In this document: positions 24,456-33,086 of the stretch, in pieces | How positions within the stretch are numbered: position 1 is the first letter of the stretch | Layout: the number at the start of each line of letters is the position of its first letter | Source of the DNA: Foetidibacter luteolus | Lineage (GTDB): Bacteria > Bacteroidota > Bacteroidia > Chitinophagales > Chitinophagaceae | DNA length: 42,619 nucleotides | Direction of reading: 5' to 3' | NCBI RefSeq assembly: GCF_009650435.1 | Contig: NZ_VVIP01000066.1 | Span: 1-42,619 of the forward strand | Notes under the pieces: model-generated | Told to the model about the DNA's origin: nothing | Databases searched by the model: none | Seen by the model: only the letters and a program-made list of their open reading frames with translations | Translations under genes and position numbers: made by a program

Positions 24456-27029
24456 CTAAGTTGAAGAAAGTGGTCTGGGCGCCTGCTCGTGCCGGAAATA
24501 ATTTTTAGACATTACGCTGGTTATGGTAAGCAGTATGCCGTTTATCTTATCCAGAAATTTTTCCAGGCGGCTGTATTGGTTGTCGTCCGGGTTTTTGTAT
24601 GCCAGTTTATCTTTATCTGCCAGCTTAAGCATGGTGTACGCCTCCAGTATAAGTCGTTCATGCTCGGCCAGTGTATGGCCCTGCACGGTTTTGGGCAGGC
24701 TGGAAAGGTAGGCTTTTACACGCTCCAGTTGGTACAGCAGGGAGCGTGGGTTGTTGGGGTCCAGCAACATCAGGTCAAGCACCAGCGGCAGTTGCAAATG
24801 CGCCCTGTATTTGTAACGGTAGTTTACCAGGCATTCGTTGCTCTTCAATACGGCATCCAGCAGGTTATAGCCGGTAGTCTGTTCATCATAATCTTCTACC
24901 ATTATGTGCTGCAGTTGGCTTATCAGCAAAAGGCTCTGTTCAATTTTGCGGCCGGTATCCAGCATTATCCAGCCTTGTTCGCGGCTGATGCTTTCACGGT
25001 TAAGCCCTATAAATGCCACCATAGATGTTACCAGGTTGTCTAAAGCATGCAGCATTTTGTGGTGCCCGGAGTGCCCACTGTGCGGCGCCGCTGCGGAAGC
25101 GTTTTGCCATTCTTCTTCCATAGAGCGCAGCACACGCCAGGTATCTGTTGACCAATGGTCCCGCACGGTATGCACCGTTCTGTAAAACATATAAAAGTTG
25201 TACGCCAGGCTGCCTGTTTTCTGCGTATCAAAAAGCATTTCTTTAAGTAGTGGCCAGGGGTTGTTAAAATGCTCGTTGCGTGGTACGGCAAAGCCGGGAT
25301 AGGTATAAGTACATTTGGTAAGCGCTTTCAGCAAAAGGTATTCTGTTTCAATATCGCTGTCATCTTCCATCAGGCGGTTGCCTTCCAGCACAAACTGCAT
25401 TACGGTGCGCTGCAGCCTTGCATTACCCAATACGCGTTCTGCATAGCGGCCTACCCAAAACAGGTTTTCGGCGGTATGGCTGGGCAATACACCGCTGCTG
25501 GCAGAGTATCTTAATGCGGGCACATGGCTTAGCTCTTTGTGTATCTGGCCCATGCTGCCGGGATCCTGGGAAATAATCCAGGTATCCTTACTTATGCCGC
25601 CTGTTTGGTTAGATATAATAAACTTGCCAGGTGCGGCCGATGTACGGGTAAGGCCGCCCGTCATGGTGGTATAGCTGCCATTGCTGCTTACAGCAAAACT
25701 TCTGAACAGGGCAGTACGGGGCTCTATTTTGCCATTTACAAAAGACGGTACAGGCGCTATGTCAACTTTTTCCTGGCCCACATATAACTGGGGGTGCGCT
25801 TTAATGCGCTTCTTTAATAAAGCCAGCTCTTCACCAGACAGTTCTGACGCATCAACAGACGTGCTGCCCTGCTGGTTTTTATACACCTGCTTAATAACCA
25901 GGGAGTGAATGTTGGCCAGCACATAATCCATTTCTTTTTTCTGGCCGCACCACCAGGATGCTATGGTGGGCAGTTTCAGCTCTTCCCCCAGTAAATGCTT
26001 GGCTATGCCACTTAAAAAAGGCAGCAGTCCGGGGTTTTCCAGCACGCTGCAGCCAAGCGGATTGGCAATGCTAACGTTGCCTTTGCGTACAGCCTGCAAC
26101 AGGCCGGGTATGCCCAACTGAGAGTCTTCTTTCAGTTCCAGCGGGTCGCAGTAAATATCATCCAGCCGGCGCAGTATAATATCTACCTTTTCCAGCCCAC
26201 CCAGCGTTTTAAGCCAAACATAATTGTCTTTTACCATCAGGTCGTTGCCCTGCACCAGCGCAAAACCAAGAAATGAGGATAGGTAGGAATGTTCAAAATA
26301 AGTTTCGTTGCCTGGCCCGGGTGTAAGCACCACTATGCGGGGGGTATTTTGCTGCAGGGGGGCTATGGCGTTCAATGCATCCCGCAGGCTGTTAAAATAA
26401 GTAGATAGCCTTCTTACCCTAAGGCCGTTAAACAATTCGGGCATAATGCGTGCCATGGTAAGCCTGTTCTCCAGGGCATAACCGCTGCCGGATGGGGCTT
26501 GTGTCCTGTCGTTCAGTATCCATATTTTACCATCCGTGCTGCGGGCCATATCGGCAGAGTACATGGTAAGGCTATGCTTGCCCGGCAGTTTAATACCGGT
26601 GCATTCCCTTAAAAACCCGGGGTGGTTGTATATTACATCCATTGGCACAATGCCCTGTTTTACAAGGCTGCTGCTGCCGTAAATGTCTTTTAATATCAAA
26701 TCAAAAAGTGTAGCTCTTTGTATCAGCCCTGCTTCTATGGTTTTCCATTCTTCCCGGCTAATTAGGTAGGGCACCAGGTCAAGGTTCCAGGGCCGGTTAA
26801 AGCCATCCGGGTCTCCGTAAATATTGTAGGTAACGCCATTTTCTTTCAAAAACCTTAGTACGTCCTGGTTGCGGCCATTCAGTTCTTCCGGCCCCAGTTT
26901 TTCAAAAGATTGAAAAAAAGCCTGCCAGTGGGGCCGCAGGTTACCGCTGCTATCCATCAGCTCGTTGTAAGAAAAGTTGCTGTTAAAGTAATCCACCGGT
27001 AAAGATTCTGCTACAGTTGTTGAGGTCAT
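24456..27029 (-). CDS. Circularly permuted ATP-grasp fused to alpha-E (DUF403) domain
   Basis: An 857-residue cytosolic fusion. Residues 1 to about 505 form a type 2 circularly permuted ATP-grasp enzyme (DGFNRPWNLDLVPYLISREEW, LTMYSADMARSTDGKIWILNDRTQAPSGSGYALENR, DLMVKDNYVWLKTLGGLEKVDIILRRLDD), which would activate a carboxylate with ATP and join it to an amine. Residues about 512-845 form the all-helical alpha-E domain (LPSHTAENLFWVGRYAERVLGNARL ... SISREQGWIMLDTGRKIEQSL). In many bacteria these are separate genes next to a transglutaminase and a zinc peptidase, a group proposed to make or cut a peptide-like conjugate; the product is unknown. The likely peptidase partner is at 5380-6444. 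No transglutaminase is in the window. Confidence 0.88.
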   Translation of the reverse strand: MTSTTVAESLPVDYFNSNFSYNELMDSSGNLRPHWQAFFQSFEKLGPEELNGRNQDVLRFLKENGVTYNIYGDPDGFNRPWNLDLVPYLISREEWKTIEAGLIQRATLFDLILKDIYGSSSLVKQGIVPMDVIYNHPGFLRECTGIKLPGKHSLTMYSADMARSTDGKIWILNDRTQAPSGSGYALENRLTMARIMPELFNGLRVRRLSTYFNSLRDALNAIAPLQQNTPRIVVLTPGPGNETYFEHSYLSSFLGFALVQGNDLMVKDNYVWLKTLGGLEKVDIILRRLDDIYCDPLELKEDSQLGIPGLLQAVRKGNVSIANPLGCSVLENPGLLPFLSGIAKHLLGEELKLPTIASWWCGQKKEMDYVLANIHSLVIKQVYKNQQGSTSVDASELSGEELALLKKRIKAHPQLYVGQEKVDIAPVPSFVNGKIEPRTALFRSFAVSSNGSYTTMTGGLTRTSAAPGKFIISNQTGGISKDTWIISQDPGSMGQIHKELSHVPALRYSASSGVLPSHTAENLFWVGRYAERVLGNARLQRTVMQFVLEGNRLMEDDSDIETEYLLLKALTKCTYTYPGFAVPRNEHFNNPWPLLKEMLFDTQKTGSLAYNFYMFYRTVHTVRDHWSTDTWRVLRSMEEEWQNASAAAPHSGHSGHHKMLHALDNLVTSMVAFIGLNRESISREQGWIMLDTGRKIEQSLLLISQLQHIMVEDYDEQTTGYNLLDAVLKSNECLVNYRYKYRAHLQLPLVLDLMLLDPNNPRSLLYQLERVKAYLSSLPKTVQGHTLAEHERLILEAYTMLKLADKDKLAYKNPDDNQYSRLEKFLDKINGILLTITSVMSKNYFRHEQAPRPLSST

Positions 27030-27054
27030 TCAGCTAGTTTATACGAATAGTTTT

Positions 27055-27133
27055 ATGAGCCCGGCAGATAGCAGGAATTAAGCTTCCGTTGCGTCGCACT
27101 CTTGTACTGTATCGCTTTGCCCGGCTTTTCCCA
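27055..27133 (-). repeat. Family B element B6
   Basis: Minus-strand core ttgcgtcgcactcttgtac at about 27089-27107. The left end reads atgagcccgg where other copies have atgggcccgg; the right end is eroded. It lies in the 5' region of the ATP-grasp gene. Confidence 0.65.
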
Positions 27134-27340
27134 CCGTGTTGCCCTGCTTCATCACAAGGTATTCCAGTTTCAGTGGTGCAGCTTTGCGGGAATTCATATC
27201 ACTATTCACCAAGGTGCGGCATTTTTATCAGCAGCTTCCTGTTGCCTGCTTTAATGACCATAAAATTACAGGCTGTAAGGTAGCCATTTTAATAAGATGA
27301 AAGGCTTTGTTTTATAGAGCGGGGAGAGTACATTTCAATT

Positions 27341-27420
27341 TGGTGGGCCTGCTGCCTGGAGATATATAGTAGAAGAGTGCGACGCAACAGGCGATGCCAT
27401 GAAACTCCTGTCGCCGGGTT
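27341..27420 (+). repeat. Family B element B7
   Basis: Plus-oriented, with core agaagagtgcgacgcaac from about 27371 and a shortened part before the core (the gtac and agaac segments are lost). The start, tggtgggcctgctgc, resembles B4. It sits about 200 bases from B6 in opposite orientation. Confidence 0.65.
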
Positions 27421-27425
27421 ACAAA

Positions 27426-27914
27426 TAATATTGAGTAAAGTATGCGAAGCATACCATAAAAAAAGCCACTGCATGAATGCTAGCGGCCCTTGGAGTTTGG
27501 TTCATCTATAGGATTAATTCAGCTTGTTTAGTTGATTAATCAATTATATTATTAAAATGTGTAATTGTAAATACAATAACGGTATTTGGCAAACACAGAA
27601 GTAAAAAACTTAATGTGTAAGATGCAGGCTATCGGATAAACGGTTAATGTGGAAATTGGACAGGAATAAAACTATGAAAGGCGATATAACTAATAAAAAC
27701 AAAAGTAAGGCATTTATCATAGATTCAAAGTATTGTGATAAGTTTTTTTAAAATTATAGCATAGGTTGTATGTACGTCTAACGTGCACTACCATATGAAC
27801 CACAAGCCATGCAGTGCAGTACAAGCTTTGTGATGGCTATGGCTAAGGTCACGCATCGTTGATATTTTGGTAAAGCCTGCGTGTTTGCCTGATTGAGAAA
27901 TAATATTGGTTGTC
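27426..27914. other. AT-rich gap with no convincing gene
   Basis: Stops are frequent in all frames; the longest ATG frame I noted is 25 codons (27674). Palindromes seen: TTGATTAATCAA (27532-27543) and a nested hairpin AGCCAT (27805-27810) with ATGGCT (27833-27838) enclosing ACAA/TTGT. Base composition is clearly more AT-rich than in neighbouring genes. It may hold the decayed remains of a gene or an unrecognised small RNA. Confidence 0.5.
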
Positions 27915-27946
27915 TTTGCAACTAATATGCGTTAGTGTTATTTTTG
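27915..27946 (+). promoter_or_regulatory. Promoter of acyl-CoA dehydrogenase gene
   Basis: A full Bacteroidota promoter: TTTG (27915-27918), 20 bases, then TATTTTTG (27939-27946), 19 bases before the ATG. The spacer contains the short inverted repeat ACTAA (27921-27925) with TTAGT (27932-27936), a possible repressor site. Confidence 0.65.
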
Positions 27947-27965
27947 GTTTATAAAAAGCCAAGCC

Positions 27966-29120
27966 ATGCATTTTAGTTTAAGCGAAGAGCATCTTATGAT
28001 TCAAAAAGCCGCCCGGGATTTTGCCCAGAACGATTGCCTGCCGGGTGTTATAGAACGCGACGAAAAAATGATATTTCCCAAAGAGCAGGTGCTTAAACTG
28101 GCAGAGCTGGGCTTCATGGGCATGATGGTAGATCCAAAATATGGCGGCAGCGGTATGGATACCATCAGCTATGTGCTGGCTATGGAAGAAATTAGTAAGA
28201 TTGATGCCAGCGTTAGTGTTTGCGTTAGCGTAAATAACAGCCTGGTATGCTGGGGCCTTGAAACCTTTGGCAATGAAGCACAGAAAGAAAAATACCTGGT
28301 ACCTATAGCACAGGGCCGTAAAGATGGAGAGTTGTACATAGGCGCTTTTTTATTAAGCGAGCCCGAAGCCGGTTCTGATGCCACCAGCCAGCGCACCACT
28401 GCCGAAGATAAAGGTGATTATTACCTGTTGAATGGTACCAAGAACTGGATAACCAATGGCTCCAGCGCCAGCGTTTACCTGGTAATGGCGCAAACAGATG
28501 TGGCCAAAGGCTCACATGGCATTAACGCTTTTATTGTTGAAAAAAACTGGCCCGGCGTAACAGTTTCTGCCAAAGAAAACAAAATGGGCATACGCGGCAG
28601 CGATACGCACACCATTTTGTTTAACGATGTTAAAGTGCCCAAAGAAAACCGGATAGGAGAGGATGGTTTTGGCTTTAAGTTCGCTATGAAAACGTTGGCT
28701 GGTGGGCGCATTGGTATTGCATCCCAGGCCCTGGGCATTGCAAGTGGCTCTTACGAACTGGCGCTTAAGTATGCCAAAGAGCGTAAGGCTTTTGGCAAAG
28801 AAATTATGAAACACCAGGCCATACAGTTCAAACTGGCGGATATGGCTACCCGCATAGAAGCAGCCCGTATGCTTTGCCTTAAAGCGGCATGGGAAAAAGA
28901 CCATCATCTTGACTACACTTTAAGCTCATCTATGGCTAAGGTATTTGCTTCAGAAACTGCCATGTGGGCATCCACCGAGGCTGTGCAGATTCACGGCGGT
29001 TACGGTTATGTAAAAGAATACCATGTAGAACGCCTGATGCGTGACGCCAAAATAACCCAGATATATGAGGGCACAAGTGAAGTGCAGCGCATTGTTATCG
29101 GAAGAAGTATATTGAAGTAA
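27966..29120 (+). CDS. Acyl-CoA dehydrogenase (short-chain/butyryl type)
   Basis: FAD enzyme introducing a trans-2 double bond into a short- or medium-chain acyl-CoA, passing electrons to ETF. The length of 384 residues is typical. It has the FAD/substrate signatures FLLSEPEAGSDATSQRTTAE and KNWITNGSSASVYLVMAQTD, the second family signature EIMKHQAIQFKLADMATRIEAARML, and the catalytic glutamate in QIYEGTSEVQRIVIGR near the C-terminus, the position used by butyryl-type enzymes. The chain-length preference is not provable from sequence. It has its own promoter (27915-27946) and is convergent with the NagB/PIG-L gene; an inverted heptamer hairpin lies between the two stops. Confidence 0.92.
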   Translation: MHFSLSEEHLMIQKAARDFAQNDCLPGVIERDEKMIFPKEQVLKLAELGFMGMMVDPKYGGSGMDTISYVLAMEEISKIDASVSVCVSVNNSLVCWGLETFGNEAQKEKYLVPIAQGRKDGELYIGAFLLSEPEAGSDATSQRTTAEDKGDYYLLNGTKNWITNGSSASVYLVMAQTDVAKGSHGINAFIVEKNWPGVTVSAKENKMGIRGSDTHTILFNDVKVPKENRIGEDGFGFKFAMKTLAGGRIGIASQALGIASGSYELALKYAKERKAFGKEIMKHQAIQFKLADMATRIEAARMLCLKAAWEKDHHLDYTLSSSMAKVFASETAMWASTEAVQIHGGYGYVKEYHVERLMRDAKITQIYEGTSEVQRIVIGRSILK

Positions 29121-29126
29121 GCCCAG

Positions 29127-29196
29127 GTACGAAATACAAAGTACGAAGTACGATGCACCAAACCGGTACAATTCGTACTTCGTACTTCTAACTCTT
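29127..29196. repeat. Heptamer array H5, inverted, forming a 15-bp hairpin
   Basis: Ten words in one register from 29127: gtacgaa, atacaaa, then gtacgaa (29141) and gtacgat; after a middle part the words change to the complement (tacttcg at 29176, tacttct at 29183). As a result 29139-29153 and 29173-29187 are a perfect 15-bp inverted repeat with a 19-base loop. It lies between two convergent stops and could terminate both transcripts. Confidence 0.75.
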
Positions 29197-29198
29197 AA

Positions 29199-31103
29199 TT
29201 AATAATGCCATCTCTTAAACGCTTCCACCGCCGCGTACTTGGTAAGGCCAAGCGCCGCATATAAGTTGGCTGTGTTGGCATTTCTTTCTTCGGCACGTTG
29301 CCAGAATTCCCGGGCATCACTACCCTGGAAGGGCACCATATCTTTCTGGCTCTGGTGAATGAAAATGCCAAAGCGTTTTTTCATTACCTGGTCCGGGCTC
29401 ATAGGTATTGTCATCTCAATATCGGCAATATCCCACTCCTGCCAGGCGCCCTTGTAAAGCCATACCCAACAATCTTTCACCCACTCATCACCAGCCTCTT
29501 TAATGCGTTTCAGGCTTTCAAACACTATGTCAAGACAAACCTTGTGCGTACCATGCGGGTCTGCAAGGTCACCGGCGCAATACACCTGGTGGGGTTTTAT
29601 CTTACGTAACAGTTCCATTGTCAGTATCACATCTTCTTCGCCCATTGGCTTCTTTTCAATTGTACCGGTTTCATAAAACGGCAGGTTTTGAAAATGCCAT
29701 CTACCTTCCGGCAGGCCTACATATTTACAGGTAGCTTTTGCTTCACATCTTCTTATCAGTCCTTTAATACTGCGTATTTCAGCGGTATCTCTTTCGTTTT
29801 TCTTTTTGCCGGCCAAAAACTTTTGTGCATCAGATAGTATCTGAGAGCTTTTCTGTGTATCCATGCCAAACATATCTTCAAACCCTACCGCAAAATCAAG
29901 AAAACGGGTAACAAACTCATCTGTAACCGCAATGTTACCGCTGGTCTGGTAAGCTACATGCACTTCATGCCCCTGGTCGTGCAGGCGCATAAAAGTTCCG
30001 CCCATGCTAATGATGTCGTCATCGGGGTGCGGAGAGAATATAATGCAACGTTTAGGGTAAGGCTCACTTCTTTCAGGGTGCGCAGGAATAAATGCGCCGG
30101 GTTTGCCGCCGGGCCATCCCGTAATGCTGTCACGTAGTTTATAAAACACCTGCAGGTTTATTTCGTAGGCATCTCCCTTTTCAACCAGCAGGTCGCCCAG
30201 GCCATTTTCATTATAGTCAATGGTGGTAAGGCTAAGTACGGGTTTATTCAGTTTAAGCGCCATGTTAATTACAGCGCGGTTAATCATTTCAGGTGTCCAT
30301 TCAATATCGCCGGTAAGCCAGGGGCTTTTAAACCTGGTAAGTTCCGATGCGGTGTTTTCATCTACCACAAAAGTGCAGTTGTTATGCTGCTGCAGTATGC
30401 TGGCTGGCACCTGCTCAGTAACCTGTCCCTCAACGGATTTAGCTACAATCTGCGCTTTAAAGCCCCATGCCATCAGCAAAACACGCTTGGCTTTCATAAT
30501 GGTACTAATGCCCATGGTAACAGCCAGCCTTGGTACTTTTGCCAGGTTTTGAAATTCTCTTGCGTTGGCAATACGTGTACTGTTGTCAAGGTTTACCACA
30601 CGGGTTCTGGAAAATATGCTGGAGCCAGGCTCATTAAAACCAATATGGCCATTGTTGCCGATACCCAGTACCTGCAGGTCAATGCCGCCGGCATCTTCAA
30701 TCATCTGTTCATATTCCTGGCAATGCTGTTTTATAGTTTCTTTGGGCAGTTCTCCATTGGGCAGGTGAATGTTTGCCGGCACAATATCTACATGGTCAAA
30801 CAGGTGGCGGTGCATAAAGCTCCAATAGCTCTGGTATGCCTCTCTTTCAATAGGGTAGTACTCATCAAGGTTAAAAGTGATTACATTTTTAAAACTAAGG
30901 CCCTCTTCTTTGTGAAGCCTCACCAGTTCAGAATACATGCTGATGGGGGTGGAGCCGGTGGCCAGGCCCAGCACGCAGTTTTTGCCTTCCTGTTGTTTCT
31001 GTTTTATCAAGGTAGCAATTTCTGCTGCAACGAATCTGGAACCATCTTTAGGGGATGAAAAGATCTCTACCGGTATTTTTTCGAAGGAGTCAACCATTTT
31101 CAT
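29199..31103 (-). CDS. nagB: Glucosamine-6-phosphate deaminase fused to PIG-L deacetylase domain
   Basis: The N-terminal domain (to about residue 300) converts glucosamine-6-phosphate to fructose-6-phosphate and ammonia: LGLATGSTP (46-53), the acidic FNLDEYYP with D80, and GIGNNGHIGFNEPG with H153 are all intact. Residues about 350-600 are a PIG-L (LmbE) zinc deacetylase domain with HPDDD at 359-363 and a later DPHGTH that would complete the metal site; it probably removes acetyl from an N-acetylglucosamine derivative, so the two domains could act in sequence. This fusion occurs in Bacteroidota. Start 31103 (634 residues) is chosen because the longer frame begins with a TTG that is part of the -7 box TATTTTTG. 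Which acetyl substrate the PIG-L part uses is unknown. Confidence 0.9.
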   Translation of the reverse strand: MKMVDSFEKIPVEIFSSPKDGSRFVAAEIATLIKQKQQEGKNCVLGLATGSTPISMYSELVRLHKEEGLSFKNVITFNLDEYYPIEREAYQSYWSFMHRHLFDHVDIVPANIHLPNGELPKETIKQHCQEYEQMIEDAGGIDLQVLGIGNNGHIGFNEPGSSIFSRTRVVNLDNSTRIANAREFQNLAKVPRLAVTMGISTIMKAKRVLLMAWGFKAQIVAKSVEGQVTEQVPASILQQHNNCTFVVDENTASELTRFKSPWLTGDIEWTPEMINRAVINMALKLNKPVLSLTTIDYNENGLGDLLVEKGDAYEINLQVFYKLRDSITGWPGGKPGAFIPAHPERSEPYPKRCIIFSPHPDDDIISMGGTFMRLHDQGHEVHVAYQTSGNIAVTDEFVTRFLDFAVGFEDMFGMDTQKSSQILSDAQKFLAGKKKNERDTAEIRSIKGLIRRCEAKATCKYVGLPEGRWHFQNLPFYETGTIEKKPMGEEDVILTMELLRKIKPHQVYCAGDLADPHGTHKVCLDIVFESLKRIKEAGDEWVKDCWVWLYKGAWQEWDIADIEMTIPMSPDQVMKKRFGIFIHQSQKDMVPFQGSDAREFWQRAEERNANTANLYAALGLTKYAAVEAFKRWHY

Positions 31104-31124
31104 GAGCGATAAAATTTTGAGGGG

Positions 31125-31132
31125 CAAAAATA
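31125..31132 (-). promoter_or_regulatory. Promoter -7 box, nagB
   Basis: The minus strand reads TATTTTTG (complement CAAAAATA at 31125-31132), 21 bases before the ATG at 31103. It overlaps the TTG that would begin the longer frame, which settles the start. Confidence 0.6.
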
Positions 31133-31226
31133 TCGTTTACAATTGAATATCTATTGGGCAATCGTTTGTCCTTGCAACAAATTTGCAGGTGTTGTATTAA
31201 CTTATGTTTGTAATTGTTTAATAAGC

Positions 31227-31370
31227 TTGGCGGGTATAGTAGGCAGGGCGCCCCCGCCAAAATACAGGGCGGGCCGGGCTTTCCGCTCATACTCCGCCGC
31301 AACACCCGGCGCACAAAACCTTCAGCGGGGTATCCGCTTCAATCCCTGGCGCGGTGGTGTAACCTGTTGC
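31227..31370 (+). repeat. Family A element A5
   Basis: Outer stem ATAC (31289-31292) with GTAT (31330-31333) and CCGC (31294-31297) with GCGG (31325-31328), all paired. The left end is different from A2 and forms its own perfect 8-bp inverted repeat, TTGGCGGG (31227-31234) with CCCGCCAA (31253-31260). The right end reads ccctggcgcgg, as in A6. Confidence 0.75.
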
Positions 31371-31528
31371 CTGTTATGCAGGTAAGCTGTTTGGGTAAAA
31401 TTGGCTCGGCGCTTTTTTACTACGCATATTTCTTCTTAAATAAATGCTGCAAAACAAGGCCGGCTTAACCGATACCTATAAATTTGCGAACGAAGGTTAG
31501 TATAACATTCTCTAATTGCGCTTTACCA

Positions 31529-31564
31529 TACCATGTTGTGCAATGCAATTAACATGGTACTTTG
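31529..31564 (+). promoter_or_regulatory. Promoter and operator candidate of glutaryl-CoA dehydrogenase gene
   Basis: TTG (31536-31538), 18-19 bases, then TACTTTG (31558-31564) make a plausible promoter. A perfect 9-bp inverted repeat, TACCATGTT (31529-31537) with AACATGGTA (31551-31559), occupies the spacer and touches both boxes. That is the geometry of a repressor operator, for instance of a TetR-type acyl-CoA regulator. Confidence 0.6.
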
Positions 31565-31585
31565 AATAACAAACAAATTCTTCCT

Positions 31586-32770
31586 ATGGCTGCGAGAACA
31601 GATTTATTTCAGTCGCCTGACTATTACCTGGTTGATGAACTGTTAACCGAAGAACACAAAATGGTGCGTGACACAGTTCGCAATTACGTTAAGAAGGAAA
31701 TATCTCCGATTATCGAAGACTATGCGCAGCGGGCTGAGTTTCCGCAGCAGATAGTAAAACAGATGGGAGAGCTGGGCTGCTTTGGGCCAACTATACCGCA
31801 CGAATATGGTGGTGGCGGATTGGATTATATCAGCTATGGTTTAATGATGCAGGAACTGGAAAGAGGGGATAGTGGCGTTCGTTCAACAGCCAGTGTGCAG
31901 GGCTCGCTGGTAATGTTTCCCATTTATGCATACGGCAGCGAAGAGCAGAAAATGAAATACCTGCCAAAGCTGGCCAGCGGCGAATGGCTGGGTTGCTTTG
32001 GCTTAACAGAGCCCAACCACGGCAGCGACCCCAGCAGCATGCTTACTACCATAAAAGATGCCGGCGACCATGTTATATTGAACGGCGCTAAAATGTGGAT
32101 CAGCAATGCCCCTTTTGCCCAGGTGGCAGTTGTGTGGGCAAAAGATGACAATGGCGATATACGCGGGCTGGTGGTTGAGCGGGGTATGGAAGGTTTTACA
32201 ACCCCCACAACACACGGAAAATGGAGTTTGCGTGCCAGTGCCACAGGCGAGTTGGTTTTTCATGATGTGAAAGTGCCTAAGGATAATATCTTTCCAAATA
32301 TTAATGGTTTAAAAGGGCCTTTAAGCTGCTTAACCAAGGCCCGCTATGGCATAGCATGGGGTACGCTTGGCGCGGCAATGGATTGTTACGATACTGCCTT
32401 GCGCTACAGCCAGGAACGCATACAGTTTGGTAAACCTATCGGGGCTTTTCAATTACAGCAAAAGAAACTGGCAGAAATGATTACCGAAATAACCAAGGCG
32501 CAGCTACTGGTATGGCGGCTGGGTGTACTGATGACAGAAGGCAGGGCTACACCGCAGCAGGTAAGTATGGCCAAACGTAACAGTTGCGAAATAGCCGCTA
32601 ATATTGCCCGGGATGCAAGGCAAATGCTGGGTGGCATGGGTATAACCGGCGAATACAGCATTATGCGCCACATGATGAACATTGAAAGTGTAATAACTTA
32701 TGAGGGCACACACGATGTACACCTGCTGATTACCGGTATGGATGTTACCGGGTTTAACGCTTTTAAATAA
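31586..32770 (+). CDS. gcdH: Glutaryl-CoA dehydrogenase-type acyl-CoA dehydrogenase
   Basis: FAD enzyme oxidising and decarboxylating glutaryl-CoA to crotonyl-CoA in lysine/tryptophan breakdown. Start 31586 gives 394 residues (MAARTDLFQSPDYYLVDELL); an upstream TTG at 31562 overlaps the -7 box. Diagnostic parts are WLGCFGLTEPNHGSDPSSM, the FAD-side KMWISNAPFAQVAVVWAK, and the C-terminal YEGTHDVHLLITGMDVTGFNAF, where the Glu of YEGTHD is the catalytic base and the continuation is characteristic of the glutaryl-CoA subfamily rather than of butyryl-type enzymes. It heads a run with four smaller genes on the same strand. A palindrome in its promoter suggests substrate-responsive control. Confidence 0.88.
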   Translation: MAARTDLFQSPDYYLVDELLTEEHKMVRDTVRNYVKKEISPIIEDYAQRAEFPQQIVKQMGELGCFGPTIPHEYGGGGLDYISYGLMMQELERGDSGVRSTASVQGSLVMFPIYAYGSEEQKMKYLPKLASGEWLGCFGLTEPNHGSDPSSMLTTIKDAGDHVILNGAKMWISNAPFAQVAVVWAKDDNGDIRGLVVERGMEGFTTPTTHGKWSLRASATGELVFHDVKVPKDNIFPNINGLKGPLSCLTKARYGIAWGTLGAAMDCYDTALRYSQERIQFGKPIGAFQLQQKKLAEMITEITKAQLLVWRLGVLMTEGRATPQQVSMAKRNSCEIAANIARDARQMLGGMGITGEYSIMRHMMNIESVITYEGTHDVHLLITGMDVTGFNAFK

Positions 32771-32786
32771 CATCAAAAGTTGCACT

Positions 32787-33086
32787 ATGAACATACAGGG
32801 CCTCGAACTGGATAAGAAGATACTGTGGGACGCTGACTTAAATGACATAGATGTTTACAAACACAAAACATGGATTGTCAGCCGCGTACTTACAAGGGGC
32901 GGCCTTGAAGATATAAGGGCCATCCTTAATTTTTACACAGACGATGAATTGAAAGAGGCGGTATTAAAATCTAAAACACTGAATGAAAAAGCAATGTATT
33001 TTGCCGCACAGTATTTGAATCTTGATGTAAAGGATTTTAAATGTTACGAACAGATACGGTCGAACCCATTCTTGTCAGCACATTAA
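32787..33086 (+). CDS. Small antitoxin-like partner of AbiEii protein (DUF6922-like)
   Basis: A 99-residue soluble protein: MNIQGLELDKKILWDADLNDIDVYKHKTWIVSRVLTRGG..., then a helical part (DDELKEAVLKSKTLNEKAMYFAAQYLNLD). The 'LWDxD ... RVLxxGxxxDxxxxxxxY' pattern resembles DUF6922-type proteins found beside AbiEii nucleotidyltransferases in Bacteroidota. Start 32787 follows the gcdH stop by 16 bases; an upstream start at 32742 lies inside gcdH. The reading frame overlaps the next gene by 46 bases, which suggests coupled translation. An antitoxin role is inferred from position only. Confidence 0.55.
   Translation: MNIQGLELDKKILWDADLNDIDVYKHKTWIVSRVLTRGGLEDIRAILNFYTDDELKEAVLKSKTLNEKAMYFAAQYLNLDVKDFKCYEQIRSNPFLSAH

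Noticed and set aside
27674..27751. 25-codon frame starting MKGDITNKNKSKAF
   Set aside because: Short, in AT-rich sequence with many stops, and with no hydrophobic segment or neighbour to support it.
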